From an uncultured Verrucomicrobiota bacterium (GTDB lineage Bacteria > Verrucomicrobiota > Verrucomicrobiia > Verrucomicrobiales > DEV007), in the NCBI GenBank assembly GCA_902589825.1, contig CACIUL010000006.1, positions 34,640 to 98,639 of the forward strand: a stretch of 64,000 nucleotides of DNA, written 5' to 3'. Below the pieces are notes generated by a model. The model did not search any database, was not told the DNA's origin, and was given only the letters and a program-made list of their open reading frames with translations. The position numbers and the translations under genes were made by a program. Shown in pieces: positions 17,621 to 26,730 of this stretch. Position 1 is the first letter of the stretch. The number at the start of each line of letters is the position of its first letter.

Positions 17621-18370
17621 ATGCGCTCCACCACCATAATGACGTTTACCCTAGCGTCACTTGCCATACTCCTGCCACTTGAAGCCCAGGACAATAATCA
17701 GGCAAAGAAAACACCAACTCAGGTCACTACACGTCCGGCAAACGCAACTCCTGAATGGCTCAAGAAACTTTCCATTGAACAGCAACGAAAAATCCAGAGC
17801 CTTCTCAGGGATGCTGCAACCTACCTTAACGGCATTCGTGTCCAGGAAGCATTCGAAAAGATCATCGAAGCGGAATTGATGGCTCCGGAATACTGGGCTA
17901 TCCACAACCTGAAAGGTGCAGCCTACACGAAAATCCGCGAATTTGACAAAGCAACAATTGCATTTACAAGGGCACTTGAACTTGCCCCGGGATCGTTTTC
18001 CTGCCGCTTTAACCTTATAGAAATGAAGTTCTGTAAAGGCAATTTTGTTGATGCAGAACGTGAGTTCCGCCAACTAATGGGTGAATCTACTCTCACCGAT
18101 GAAAATAAGCACCTGATTCATTTCAAGTTACTCATTTGCCGCCTGAAGCAAAATGATGAGCCTGCAGCGAAGCAAATACTCAATGACTGGGATTACCTTG
18201 ATGATTATCCAGGGTTTTATTTCGGTAACGCTGCCATTCATTTCAGCAAGGCTGAGGACAAGGAGGCCAGAAAATGGCTCACCGCGGCAAAGAAAATCTA
18301 TAACCCCGCCCTCATCAGTCTGTATACAGACTCCCTCATTGAAAGCGGCTGGATTGAAAACTTTGAGTAA
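17621..18370 (+). CDS. Secreted tetratricopeptide-repeat protein
   Basis: From the ATG at 17621 the protein starts with MRSTTIMTFTLASLAILLPLEAQ, a clear signal peptide, then a short Thr/Pro/Gln linker. TPR-type helical pairs follow (for example WAIHNLKGAAYTKIREFDKA and FTRALELAPGS, then FKLLICRLKQNDEPAAKQIL). It probably acts as a periplasmic or surface protein-binding scaffold; the partner is unknown. It converges on the rsmA fusion gene with 15 bp between stops. Frames open upstream of 17621 would place the signal peptide too deep. Confidence 0.75.
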   Translation: MRSTTIMTFTLASLAILLPLEAQDNNQAKKTPTQVTTRPANATPEWLKKLSIEQQRKIQSLLRDAATYLNGIRVQEAFEKIIEAELMAPEYWAIHNLKGAAYTKIREFDKATIAFTRALELAPGSFSCRFNLIEMKFCKGNFVDAEREFRQLMGESTLTDENKHLIHFKLLICRLKQNDEPAAKQILNDWDYLDDYPGFYFGNAAIHFSKAEDKEARKWLTAAKKIYNPALISLYTDSLIESGWIENFE

Positions 18371-18385
18371 TCAGAGCTTTCCGGC

Positions 18386-19762
18386 TCAGCGGTTCCTCTT
18401 TGCCGCAGTGTAGCCCGCCCAACAGCTTAGAAAGCCAGCTGAAAAATCCTCTGGCCTGCTATCGGCCCATTCAGCAAGGGAGGGCACCGGCATAAACATC
18501 CCCGTCTCCACCTCACTGCACGGGAACACAAAGGGCCCTCCATGCTCTGCGCGGAACAAGGTAACAAATTCCCAGCCTGTTTGCTCACATGCATCCAGAT
18601 CAATGACTTTCTCTACACCGCATGCCACTCCAAGCTCCTCCTCAATTTCTCTCTCAGCGGCACTCCTGTTACTTTCACCAGCGTCAAGATGGCCAGATGC
18701 ACTTGAGCCCCACAGACCGGGGGCACTGTCCTTAAGCATTGATCGCTTTTGTAAAAACAATTCTCCCAGCGCATTAAAAACAAAGACATGGACAGCACGA
18801 TGCAACAAGCCGAGTGCATGGACTTCGCTTCTTGGTTTCTGGTCAATGACCATGTTGTCAGAATCAACCACGTCGAAAAGTTCAGAATCGGACTGAGGAT
18901 GGTCCTTTAGCGGGTGATCATCAACCAGCCTTGCCATTGCCAGCCAGTCTTCAAGCGCGAGTTCTTCGGCCCTTGCCGTCTGCGGGATGCCCAGTTGACT
19001 GCAGACATCATCCCACTTGCAATGACCAATCGGCAAGCGCTTCCGCAGTTGTTTTCTCCTCTGGGCAAAACCACACCGGAGCAACCTGTCAAATATGACA
19101 GGACTGAATGGCTCGATGCCATTCTTGGATTTGCCGGACAGATGCAGAACAGTGGATTCAACGCCAGGCCTTGGATAGAAGGGGTCGGGAGACAGGACAA
19201 GTCGCTCTTCAATTTCCCAATTGACCCCTGTCAGAAGGGTTAAGCGCCCGTAAGCCTTGGTTCTTGGTCGCGCCAGCAAGCGATCCGCCACTTCCTTTTG
19301 TAACATCAAGACCGCCTTTGCAACCGGCGTGGGAGAATCAAGAAAACGGCGCATAATCTCACCTGCGCAGGAATAAGGCAAATTCCCAATCAGCTTGATG
19401 GGTCCATGCTGAAAAAGCGGCCTCAAGTCAAACTTTGTGGCATCTGAATGAAAAACTGTAACCGTTTCATCATCCGCATAAATTTCCCTTAGAAAAGAGG
19501 CCAGCTCCGAATCAAACTCAATGAGAATCAACCTCTTCACCATGCCAGCCAAATGCTGCGTCAGCGCACCTAAACCTGGACCAATCTCAACAACCACATC
19601 ATTCTTGTCCGGTGACAAGGCCATTACTATTGCCTCTGCAACAGCACTGTCCGTCAGGAAGTTCTGGCCCATTGATTTCTGGGGGCAAACACCTATCCGG
19701 GCAAGCAGGGTCCTGACGTGAGAATTTCCCGAGGAATCAGGCGTGGCTTTTATCTCCTTCAT
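18386..19762 (-). CDS. rsmA: 16S rRNA dimethyladenosine transferase RsmA fused to an IDI-like Nudix hydrolase
   Basis: Residues 1-285 are RsmA/KsgA, which dimethylates two adenines of 16S rRNA helix 45 late in 30S assembly: QNFLTD, the SAM loop VEIGPGLGALT (58-68), and NLPY (127-130) are all present. Residues about 293-458 form a Nudix domain: ELFDVVDSDN, LLHRAVHVFVFN and the box G357-x5-E-x7-REIEEELG (357-378) is complete. This Nudix branch resembles isopentenyl-diphosphate isomerase-like hydrolases. The two are joined by a short Asp/His/Pro-rich linker with no stop, frameshift or internal ribosome site evident. Normal RsmA is about 270 residues, so the fusion is real in this sequence. The function of the Nudix part is unknown. 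Confidence 0.9.
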   Translation of the reverse strand: MKEIKATPDSSGNSHVRTLLARIGVCPQKSMGQNFLTDSAVAEAIVMALSPDKNDVVVEIGPGLGALTQHLAGMVKRLILIEFDSELASFLREIYADDETVTVFHSDATKFDLRPLFQHGPIKLIGNLPYSCAGEIMRRFLDSPTPVAKAVLMLQKEVADRLLARPRTKAYGRLTLLTGVNWEIEERLVLSPDPFYPRPGVESTVLHLSGKSKNGIEPFSPVIFDRLLRCGFAQRRKQLRKRLPIGHCKWDDVCSQLGIPQTARAEELALEDWLAMARLVDDHPLKDHPQSDSELFDVVDSDNMVIDQKPRSEVHALGLLHRAVHVFVFNALGELFLQKRSMLKDSAPGLWGSSASGHLDAGESNRSAAEREIEEELGVACGVEKVIDLDACEQTGWEFVTLFRAEHGGPFVFPCSEVETGMFMPVPSLAEWADSRPEDFSAGFLSCWAGYTAAKRNR

Positions 19763-19842
19763 TGCGAAACAGCTATTCCCGCAATATAACAGCTAAAAGA
19801 CAATTCGAAAGATCTCGAACCCCGCTTGGAAAGAATAACCTG

Positions 19843-20406
19843 ATGACCCTTGCGACGAAAATTACGCTGTCTCGCATCCTGATGACACCATTCTTCGTCA
19901 TAACGGCCATCTCTTACAGTCATGGATTAAGTCATTCTGAGCCAAGTGAAATCTTACGCTGGACCGCAATGGGAATCTTCACAGTGGCTGCACTCACTGA
20001 CGTTCTTGATGGATTTATCGCCAGACGATTCAACCAATGCAGTCGACTTGGCACCTTCCTTGATCCACTGGCTGACAAGGTATTCATGCTGTCCGTCATT
20101 ATAACTCTGAGCTTTACAAGCTGGGGGGAAACCCTGCCAGCATGGTATGCCGCCCTTATTATTGCCAGGGACATGATCGAGATATCCGGCGCCATTGTAA
20201 TAGGGCTCATCGCACAGGACATCAAGGTTATCCACCATTGGAGCGGAAAAATCGCGATGTTTCTACAAATAGCAGTTGTCGCGGGGGTGTTTTTCTCCTT
20301 TATCGCAGCTCTACTGGAGTTTCTGGTGATTATTAGCGCATTACTGACATTTATAGCGACCGTGCTTTACATTCGCGCAGGCCTGCGTCAATTGCCAGAG
20401 CAATAA
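19843..20406 (+). CDS. pgsA: CDP-diacylglycerol-glycerol-3-phosphate 3-phosphatidyltransferase-like protein
   Basis: The protein makes phosphatidylglycerol phosphate or a related phospholipid at the inner membrane by transferring the phosphatidyl group from CDP-diacylglycerol to an alcohol. The CDP-alcohol phosphatidyltransferase signature DG-x2-AR-x8-G-x3-D-x3-D is intact within DVLDGFIARRF...SRLGTFLDPLADK. The start MTLATKITLSRIL at 19843 is the usual N-terminus of PgsA; the frame is open further upstream. Several membrane helices follow. It is 1 bp from der and divergent from rsmA. Confidence 0.85.
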   Translation: MTLATKITLSRILMTPFFVITAISYSHGLSHSEPSEILRWTAMGIFTVAALTDVLDGFIARRFNQCSRLGTFLDPLADKVFMLSVIITLSFTSWGETLPAWYAALIIARDMIEISGAIVIGLIAQDIKVIHHWSGKIAMFLQIAVVAGVFFSFIAALLEFLVIISALLTFIATVLYIRAGLRQLPEQ

Positions 20407-20407
20407 A

Positions 20408-21790
20408 ATGCCTGGACGTTACGCAACTAGAACCATCGCAATCGTAGGTCGACCCAATGTGGGCAAATCAGCACTATTTAACCGACTGGCCGGCAGACGG
20501 ATTTCTATCGTGCATGATCAGCCTGGCGTAACCAGGGACAGAATTACCGCCGAATGCAATCTCACCAAGACACCTTTTTCAATTATAGACACTGGAGGAA
20601 TAGGCACACAGCCAGATGACACCTTCAGCCAGGAAATTGAGCAGGAAGCCGACATTGCCATAGAGGCGGCTAAAATCATACTCTTCGTCGTCGACGCGCA
20701 GGAAGGCCTTACGCCTGTGGATCATCACCTTGCAGATTACCTGCGCAAAACAGACCGCCCTGTATATTTAATCGCCAACAAGGTAGATGAGGACTCACAC
20801 TCAATCCTTGCCGATGAGTTTTCGGAACTCGGAATAAACCCCGCTTTTTCGGTCAGCGCAGCCCATAACCATGGAATCACTCAACTGGCAGAACATATTG
20901 ATTCCCAGTTACCTGATCCCGAACACCCTGAAATCCAGGCTCAGGATCCCATCAAGATTGCGCTGGTCGGCCGCCCCAATGTCGGCAAGTCATCTCTGCT
21001 TAATGCACTCCTTGAGGATGATCGTACAATCGTTAGCGACGTTGCGGGCACAACAAGGGATGCTGTCGATGTCCCCCTTACTCACGGGGACATTAACTAC
21101 GTCTTTATTGACACAGCCGGTATCCGACCGCGAAACAAGCAGGACAATTCCATCGAGATCTTTAGCGCGATGCGCGCAAAATCCAGCATCCGCCGGGCAG
21201 ATCTTTGCGCACTGGTTGTCGATGCCTCACAGGGAATAACCGCACAGGACAGAAAAATCGCAGGACTCCTGGCCGATTACGACCAGCCATGCCTGATAAT
21301 GGCAAATAAATTTGACCTCTTCCACCCCGACGCACAAAAATCGGATCGTATCGCCGCCATGATGGATGAGGTCCGTGAAGGACTGTTCTTTATCCAGCAT
21401 GCCCCTATTATCGCCGCCTCTGCAAAAACGGGTGAGTCCGTAAGGCGCCTGTTTTTCGGCGTTGAACAAATACGTAAGGCGGCCTGGAAGGGATTGAACA
21501 CAGGACTGCTTAACCGCATCATGCAACAGGCACTTGTTGCCCACCCGCCACCTTCCGGCAAAAACAACAAGCGCTTCAAGTTGCTTTACGCCACAATGGC
21601 CCAGCATTCCGGCGCGCAGAGACCAATCCCCTCAGCCGAGTTCATCCTCTTCTGCAACAAGCGCAGCCTGCTGCCACAATCCTATGAACGCTACCTGGAA
21701 AACAGCATTCGCAAAAACTGCGAATACACCGGAATACCTATACGGTTTACGTTCAGGGAGAGGCCTCCCAGAAATCAGGGCAAGAGATAA
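20408..21790 (+). CDS. der: Ribosome biogenesis GTPase Der (EngA)
   Basis: Der is an essential double GTPase that helps 50S subunit assembly. Two tandem G domains are present: the first with GRPNVGKSALFNRL, DTGG and NKVD; the second with GRPNVGKSSLLNALL, DTAGI and NKFD. The C-terminal KH-like domain (about residues 360-460) ends in the basic tail RERPPRNQGKR. Length 460 is typical. Translationally close to the upstream phosphatidyltransferase (1 bp gap). Confidence 0.97.
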   Translation: MPGRYATRTIAIVGRPNVGKSALFNRLAGRRISIVHDQPGVTRDRITAECNLTKTPFSIIDTGGIGTQPDDTFSQEIEQEADIAIEAAKIILFVVDAQEGLTPVDHHLADYLRKTDRPVYLIANKVDEDSHSILADEFSELGINPAFSVSAAHNHGITQLAEHIDSQLPDPEHPEIQAQDPIKIALVGRPNVGKSSLLNALLEDDRTIVSDVAGTTRDAVDVPLTHGDINYVFIDTAGIRPRNKQDNSIEIFSAMRAKSSIRRADLCALVVDASQGITAQDRKIAGLLADYDQPCLIMANKFDLFHPDAQKSDRIAAMMDEVREGLFFIQHAPIIAASAKTGESVRRLFFGVEQIRKAAWKGLNTGLLNRIMQQALVAHPPPSGKNNKRFKLLYATMAQHSGAQRPIPSAEFILFCNKRSLLPQSYERYLENSIRKNCEYTGIPIRFTFRERPPRNQGKR

Positions 21791-21810
21791 TATTTCCGCT
21801 GCCAGCCCTT

Positions 21811-23667
21811 CTACCCTGCAGCGTGATACCTTTGATAGGCCTTAAAAATAAATACCAGCAAAAGGCCAGCCAGCGCCACCATCCATATCCGGACCCCCTG
21901 AAAAAAACCAACCTTTTCCCTCACTGCCAATCTTATAGTTGCCGGAGGAGATGACTCACCCTGCTGGTTCAAGGTAAAAACACTAAATTGAAAAATTCGA
22001 CCCGGAGAAATTCCCAGAATCTCTGCCCTCACATCACTCCCTTTCTTCGTAAGGGTCAGGTGCTCTGGCCCGATCTTTACCCAGGTAGGAACAGGCAATC
22101 CCGTTTCCTCATCCTTTAACCTCACCAAGGCATCAAGTTCATAATCCCAGTCACTTCCGGCTGGTGCACGCCAGCCAATCAATAAGGAACTGCTTCTTTG
22201 TTCAATAATTCGGATTGCCTTCACTGCAGGCACCGCCGGACTGGATCTTCTTTTATTTTTCCCGTAAGCCAAATCACTAAAACGCACACCTCCCAAGCCT
22301 GGATCCCTCTGCACTTTTTTTTCACGCCACTCAGGAGGAGGAACCAAATCCTCTTTAGCAATCCCCTTAGGCAGCAGCACATCGCCACGGAGCTTTACCA
22401 CCAATGGATCGCCCGCATAATCAATTCGCAGCAGATCTTCCACCATGCCCACCTTGTCAGCACGCAATTCAACACGAACCATTAATGACTGACCGGGCCC
22501 AAGCTTATGGGGATTGTCCTTCACGGAAATAAAAAACGGAGGGTTGGTAATCATGGACACATTGGCGGATTGCCCGCCGACATTGCTCAGCTGAATATTT
22601 TGCATCAACCCACGAGGACGCACATCCGGATCCTCACTCAATAAGCCTTCAAAGAAAAGCTCTTTGCCCTGAGGTATCCCAACAACAACAACCCTTGAGG
22701 GCGACGCCTTTGCAACAACCTTGACCTCCTTGCGAAATCTCTTCTCCTCAATAATTATAGTTCCATCAAACCTGTCGGCGTCATGGGAAGGAATATTCAA
22801 GTCGATAAACTTTGCAGACTGAGCAGCAATCTCATAGTCCGTTTCATCGGCATTCAATCCGCGAGGAAGGCGCAAATTAATGATGACGCCAGCCTCGAAA
22901 GGGTTATTAATACGCAAGCGTGCACTCCTTGCGTGACTATCATCATCAAACTCAAGCGTGATCTTGTCCTGCACTTGAAATGGGGGCTTCACTTCATAGG
23001 TCAGGTTTACTTGCCTGGTAAGATTGTTACCCTTTAACCGCAGGAGCTCCCTACCCTGCCCGGAATTTTCGCGGCCAAGAAACCGTATCAGCAGCGCCTT
23101 CCTGGCCTGAGCCGGGATCTCAAGCTCAACCTTCCGTTTTTCCCCAATCATGAAACCTTCAGGCAGAAGAACTTCGCCAAAAAATCCACCATCACCCTTA
23201 TTTTCTAATAGCAGTTCCCTGTCCATTGCCCCGCCCATCACCACTTCACCGAAATCAACTGTTTCCGGAACTTCAAGCACCGCCACCCGGCCCACAATTT
23301 TCAAACGCACCTCAACCGCAGCGGAAAAATTGCCCTTATCGTCACGAACTCGAAACTCAAAGTGATCCTCAACAACTCCTGCCTTAAGGGGATCATTGGT
23401 GCTGTAAGTGGCATCCCCAGTTTGAGGATCCAAATCCAGCTTGCCGTGGGCAGGTTCATCAAAAAGGGAATACTCCAGTTTTCCACGTTCACCCTTGTTA
23501 CCCTTCGATAACTTAATCAGATTCTTCTCGCCTCTGTAGACATTTTCTTCAAAGCCAATCAGCAATGGACCAACCCCGTCAGGAACCCGTATTCCTCCGG
23601 GCACTTGTGCATTAGCAACAGCAACATTCATGCATATTGCTGTCATTAAGAATGCACCCAATTTCAT
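21811..23667 (-). CDS. Secreted Ig-like / fibronectin-type surface protein with C-terminal membrane anchor
   Basis: From the ATG at 23667: a signal peptide ending near ANAQ, an N-terminal cadherin-like Ig segment (LEYSLFDEPAHGKLDLDPQTGDATYS, split here only by short loops), repeated ASPM/HYDIN-like beta-sandwich segments with the VDFGEV...LLLENKG pattern, a proline-rich linker around residue 455, and a fibronectin type III-like domain (IIEQRSSSLLIGWRAP). Near the C-terminus a hydrophobic helix (IWMVALAGLLLVFIFKAY) would anchor it. No catalytic motif is visible. It is probably an envelope structural or adhesion protein. Confidence 0.65.
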   Translation of the reverse strand: MKLGAFLMTAICMNVAVANAQVPGGIRVPDGVGPLLIGFEENVYRGEKNLIKLSKGNKGERGKLEYSLFDEPAHGKLDLDPQTGDATYSTNDPLKAGVVEDHFEFRVRDDKGNFSAAVEVRLKIVGRVAVLEVPETVDFGEVVMGGAMDRELLLENKGDGGFFGEVLLPEGFMIGEKRKVELEIPAQARKALLIRFLGRENSGQGRELLRLKGNNLTRQVNLTYEVKPPFQVQDKITLEFDDDSHARSARLRINNPFEAGVIINLRLPRGLNADETDYEIAAQSAKFIDLNIPSHDADRFDGTIIIEEKRFRKEVKVVAKASPSRVVVVGIPQGKELFFEGLLSEDPDVRPRGLMQNIQLSNVGGQSANVSMITNPPFFISVKDNPHKLGPGQSLMVRVELRADKVGMVEDLLRIDYAGDPLVVKLRGDVLLPKGIAKEDLVPPPEWREKKVQRDPGLGGVRFSDLAYGKNKRRSSPAVPAVKAIRIIEQRSSSLLIGWRAPAGSDWDYELDALVRLKDEETGLPVPTWVKIGPEHLTLTKKGSDVRAEILGISPGRIFQFSVFTLNQQGESSPPATIRLAVREKVGFFQGVRIWMVALAGLLLVFIFKAYQRYHAAG

Positions 23668-23816
23668 ACTGATCACTACACTATTGGCAATACTGCAGCA
23701 CCTACTGAATCAAACAGGACTGCCACATAAGCAATTCATAACACTAATGGCAACGTCCGAGGCGGTCAAAAGGGCATTCAGACAAGTCATTAAGGCAGGC
23801 ATTTACCTCAAATTAT

Positions 23817-25061
23817 CTAAAGATACCCCTGTATCCGCCTTCGAAGCAGATCAATGGCAACTGACGAGGCCCTTTCCTTAAAATAAAGCCGTTCAGCCTT
23901 AAAGCGATAATGAAACGCCACCGCTTTCTTTCCCCTGCTTGCCAGTCCAATCCAAACCGTGCCAACCGGCTTGGTTTCACTTCCCCCTCCCGGCCCTGCA
24001 ATGCCCGTAACAGAAAGGCAGTGATCGCTACCGGATCGCTCCAGACAACCTTCAACCATTGCCATGGCAACACGCTCACTGACGGCACCACTATCCTCAA
24101 TCATTGAAAGGGGCACCCCCAGCAAACTGCATTTTTCCTCATTCGAATATGTCACCAGTCCAACGTTAAAGATTCGGGAAGCGCCAGGGACATTTGTAAT
24201 ACGGCTGGCAATAAGCCCGCCGGTACAGGATTCAGCTGTAGCAACACTCTCTCCGGAATGAACAAGCGACTTGACTGCAACTTCCTCAATTGCAGCCTCT
24301 CCCTCTGCAACAAAATCCTCAGGGGACGCATCCCGGATCATCCCGCCAAGGACACAGGCATTGTCTCCGGTTGAGATACATCGCACAATAACGCCTCCTG
24401 CCTTAAGGCAATAGCCAATCTCAAAATCACCGGGCACAGCGTTGAGGGATTCTTCAACTCTGCCAGCAAGCTCAGATTCACCCAACCCCATGAAAAAATA
24501 ATTACGGCAAACCGGAACATTTGCCCCCTCATTTCCCAGGATCGCATGCAACCGGGGAATAACCTGATCCTCGAACATCGGGTAAAGCTCACGGGGAGGA
24601 CCGGGGAGAAGAAATATATGAACAAGCTCGTCATCAGGGCCCGCAGTCAAATACAAGCCTGGCGCAGTCCCTTTATCGTTCTCAAGAACCTCTGCTCCCT
24701 CTGGCACCATCGCCTGCCTGCGATTAGACGGGCGCATCGTTATAGCTGAATCACTAAAACGGCGGGAAATGGCATCAATCACCGCAGCATCCTCAGTCAT
24801 TTTCAGGCCTAGGCACTCTGCAGTCATTTCACGACTTAAATCATCCGGGGTGGGACCAAGTCCTCCAGTCACCAAAATGATCCTTGAGCGGTCAATGGCC
24901 TCGGTGAGAATTCCTTTAATTACTACTCCGTCAGGAACCGTGCTTTGCCGGGAAATCCTCAGCCCAAGGCCAAGGAGCCTCTCACCCATATACCCCACAT
25001 GGGTGTTTACAACCTGACCAAGCAACAACTCGGTTCCGGTATTAATAACCTCCACTTGCAT
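23817..25061 (-). CDS. cinA: CinA family nicotinamide-nucleotide amidohydrolase
   Basis: CinA proteins combine an N-terminal molybdopterin-binding-like COG1058 domain with ADP-ribose pyrophosphatase activity and a C-terminal NMN deamidase (PncC-like) domain that recycles pyridine nucleotides. Seen here: INTGTELLLGQVVNTH at the start, VTGGLGPTPDD, LLPGPPRE, and in the C-terminal half the deamidase signature AESCTGGLIASRIT and ITGIAGPGG-type SVTGIAGPGGGSETKPVGTVWIG. The 414-residue length is standard. rsfS lies 11 bp upstream on the same strand. Confidence 0.94.
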   Translation of the reverse strand: MQVEVINTGTELLLGQVVNTHVGYMGERLLGLGLRISRQSTVPDGVVIKGILTEAIDRSRIILVTGGLGPTPDDLSREMTAECLGLKMTEDAAVIDAISRRFSDSAITMRPSNRRQAMVPEGAEVLENDKGTAPGLYLTAGPDDELVHIFLLPGPPRELYPMFEDQVIPRLHAILGNEGANVPVCRNYFFMGLGESELAGRVEESLNAVPGDFEIGYCLKAGGVIVRCISTGDNACVLGGMIRDASPEDFVAEGEAAIEEVAVKSLVHSGESVATAESCTGGLIASRITNVPGASRIFNVGLVTYSNEEKCSLLGVPLSMIEDSGAVSERVAMAMVEGCLERSGSDHCLSVTGIAGPGGGSETKPVGTVWIGLASRGKKAVAFHYRFKAERLYFKERASSVAIDLLRRRIQGYL

Positions 25062-25072
25062 CAGGATCAGCT

Positions 25073-25450
25073 CTATGTCGCGGAGATGAAATCAGTTTCT
25101 AGTTGGTTCGCATCGGACCACAAATCCTCAAGCGCATAGTGCTCACGCTGCTCCCTGTGCAACACATGGACAATCACGTCCACATAGTCGAGCACCAACC
25201 ACTGGCTCTCTGGAACACCTTCCCTCCCCCTGACCTCAACTCCATGATCCATGGAAAGACCTTCATCAACCTCGCGGCAGATCGCCTTTAAGTGGGGGGT
25301 CGAAGTACCAGTGCACAAGACAAAAAAATCAGCCACCGTGGAAATGCCGGTCAGGTCCAGCACCACGACATTTTCCGCCTGCTTTTCGTCAGCAAGACGG
25401 GCTGCAGCAAGTGCCAGCTCACGGCCTTCAATAATTTTTTTTTCCTCCAT
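25073..25450 (-). CDS. rsfS: Ribosomal silencing factor RsfS
   Basis: RsfS binds L14 on the 50S subunit and blocks subunit joining when nutrients are scarce. The 125-residue protein has the family blocks VVLDLTGISTVADFFVLCTGTSTPHLKA (read in two parts), GREGVPESQWLVLDYVDVIVHVLHREQREHYALEDLW. The start ATG at 25450 follows the usual pattern. It is the first gene of an rsfS-cinA pair and diverges from the GH3 gene. Confidence 0.94.
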   Translation of the reverse strand: MEEKKIIEGRELALAAARLADEKQAENVVVLDLTGISTVADFFVLCTGTSTPHLKAICREVDEGLSMDHGVEVRGREGVPESQWLVLDYVDVIVHVLHREQREHYALEDLWSDANQLETDFISAT

Positions 25451-25541
25451 TGACTACAATGATCCTCATTCCCACTGAACTCCTAATCAAACAAAACTTT
25501 CAACCCTCAATACTTGTTGCACAGCGGAGAAATGAATTCAT

Positions 25542-25570
25542 TTGAGTTCAAGCGTGAAATTCTGTATCTA
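25542..25570 (+). promoter_or_regulatory. Possible promoter of the GH3 gene
   Basis: TTGAGT (25542-25547) and TATCTA (25565-25570) are separated by exactly 17 bp, 11 bp before the ATG at 25582. The -35 is good and the -10 weak. Confidence 0.3.
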
Positions 25571-25581
25571 GATACTCAGCT

Positions 25582-26688
25582 ATGGAAAAGCACCTCGGCC
25601 AGCTAATCCTCACGGGCATACCGGGAACATCACTGGACCCGGAAACAGCGAAGTTAATAAAGGCGATCAATCCTGGCGGCTACATCCTCTTTGGAAGAAA
25701 CATTCAGTCTGCAACTCAACTGCGCCAACTCATCGATGATCTCAGGGCAGCAAGCAATACTGAGCCGATCATCACGATTGACCAGGAAGGCGGTCGCGTT
25801 TCCCGCCTTCGCCTAATCGGAAACGAACCGCCAAGCGCCCAGCAACTTCGCGACAAGGGATCTGTTGAATTAATAAGCAGGCACGGAGAGCTGACAGGAA
25901 AACTTCTCCGCCTTTTTGGCTTCAACCTGGACCTGTGCCCCGTCCTTGATTTTTCTCCTGATGACAATGCTGACAACTCCCTGAAGGGACGCTGTTACGG
26001 TTCAACGGTTGCCAAAGTCATCGAGAATGCTTCTGCATTCAACGCCACCTTGCGAAAGGAGGGCATTCTTTCCTGCGGCAAACATTTTCCAGGGTATACA
26101 TATGCACTGTGTGACGCACATGAGGAACTTCCCATTGTTGATCGAACCCGGTCTGAATGGTTGGAGAATGAAGCAGTTCCCTTCCAGTCCCTGCTCCCGG
26201 AACTGGACAGCATCATGGTATGCCATACCCACTATCCGTTCATGGATCCTGATCGCCCGCGATGGCCCGCGTCACTCTCATCCAATGCAATAACCGAGGT
26301 ATTGCGCAAAGAACTTGGGTTTAAAAATGGCCTTGTTATTACTGACGACCTTGATATGGGAGCGATCCTCAAAGAAGTTTCATTTGAAGAAACAATCAGT
26401 AATGCAATGCATGCAGGAAATGACATGGTGATGATCTGCCACCGCATGGAAATGGTCCAGCAGGCCTACAATACCCTTGAAACACTGACACGCTCGGCGG
26501 TAACGCCTGCCCTTGAAAGGATAGCAACCGCAAAGAAAAGGCTTTGCAAGCCCTCACCATTCAGCATAGAGGAATTTAACGCCCTTGACTCTATGGTCTG
26601 GGACCTTCGGGTGGACACCCTCGGGGAAGAGGAGGCATCCAAGCGCAGCCCGGAAGACGGTAAACGCAGCCCGGTTGAAACATACTGA
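25582..26688 (+). CDS. nagZ: Glycoside hydrolase family 3, beta-N-acetylhexosaminidase (NagZ-like)
   Basis: NagZ enzymes remove N-acetylglucosamine from cell-wall muropeptides during peptidoglycan recycling. Seen: PGGYILFGRNI, IDQEGGRVSRL, the KHFPG motif (167-171), the Asp-His dyad loop in CDAHEELP (D178, H180) and the nucleophile region ITDDLDMGAI (253-262). The loop after KHFPG reads YTYALCDAH, so the usual GHGD spacing is altered though the dyad is kept. No signal peptide, consistent with a cytoplasmic NagZ. The last 20 residues are charged and repetitive (KRSPEDGKRSPVE). Confidence 0.88.
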   Translation: MEKHLGQLILTGIPGTSLDPETAKLIKAINPGGYILFGRNIQSATQLRQLIDDLRAASNTEPIITIDQEGGRVSRLRLIGNEPPSAQQLRDKGSVELISRHGELTGKLLRLFGFNLDLCPVLDFSPDDNADNSLKGRCYGSTVAKVIENASAFNATLRKEGILSCGKHFPGYTYALCDAHEELPIVDRTRSEWLENEAVPFQSLLPELDSIMVCHTHYPFMDPDRPRWPASLSSNAITEVLRKELGFKNGLVITDDLDMGAILKEVSFEETISNAMHAGNDMVMICHRMEMVQQAYNTLETLTRSAVTPALERIATAKKRLCKPSPFSIEEFNALDSMVWDLRVDTLGEEEASKRSPEDGKRSPVETY

Positions 26689-26730
26689 ACACTGCTATAT
26701 GTGTAATCATCTCACCCCTCATTAGAAACG

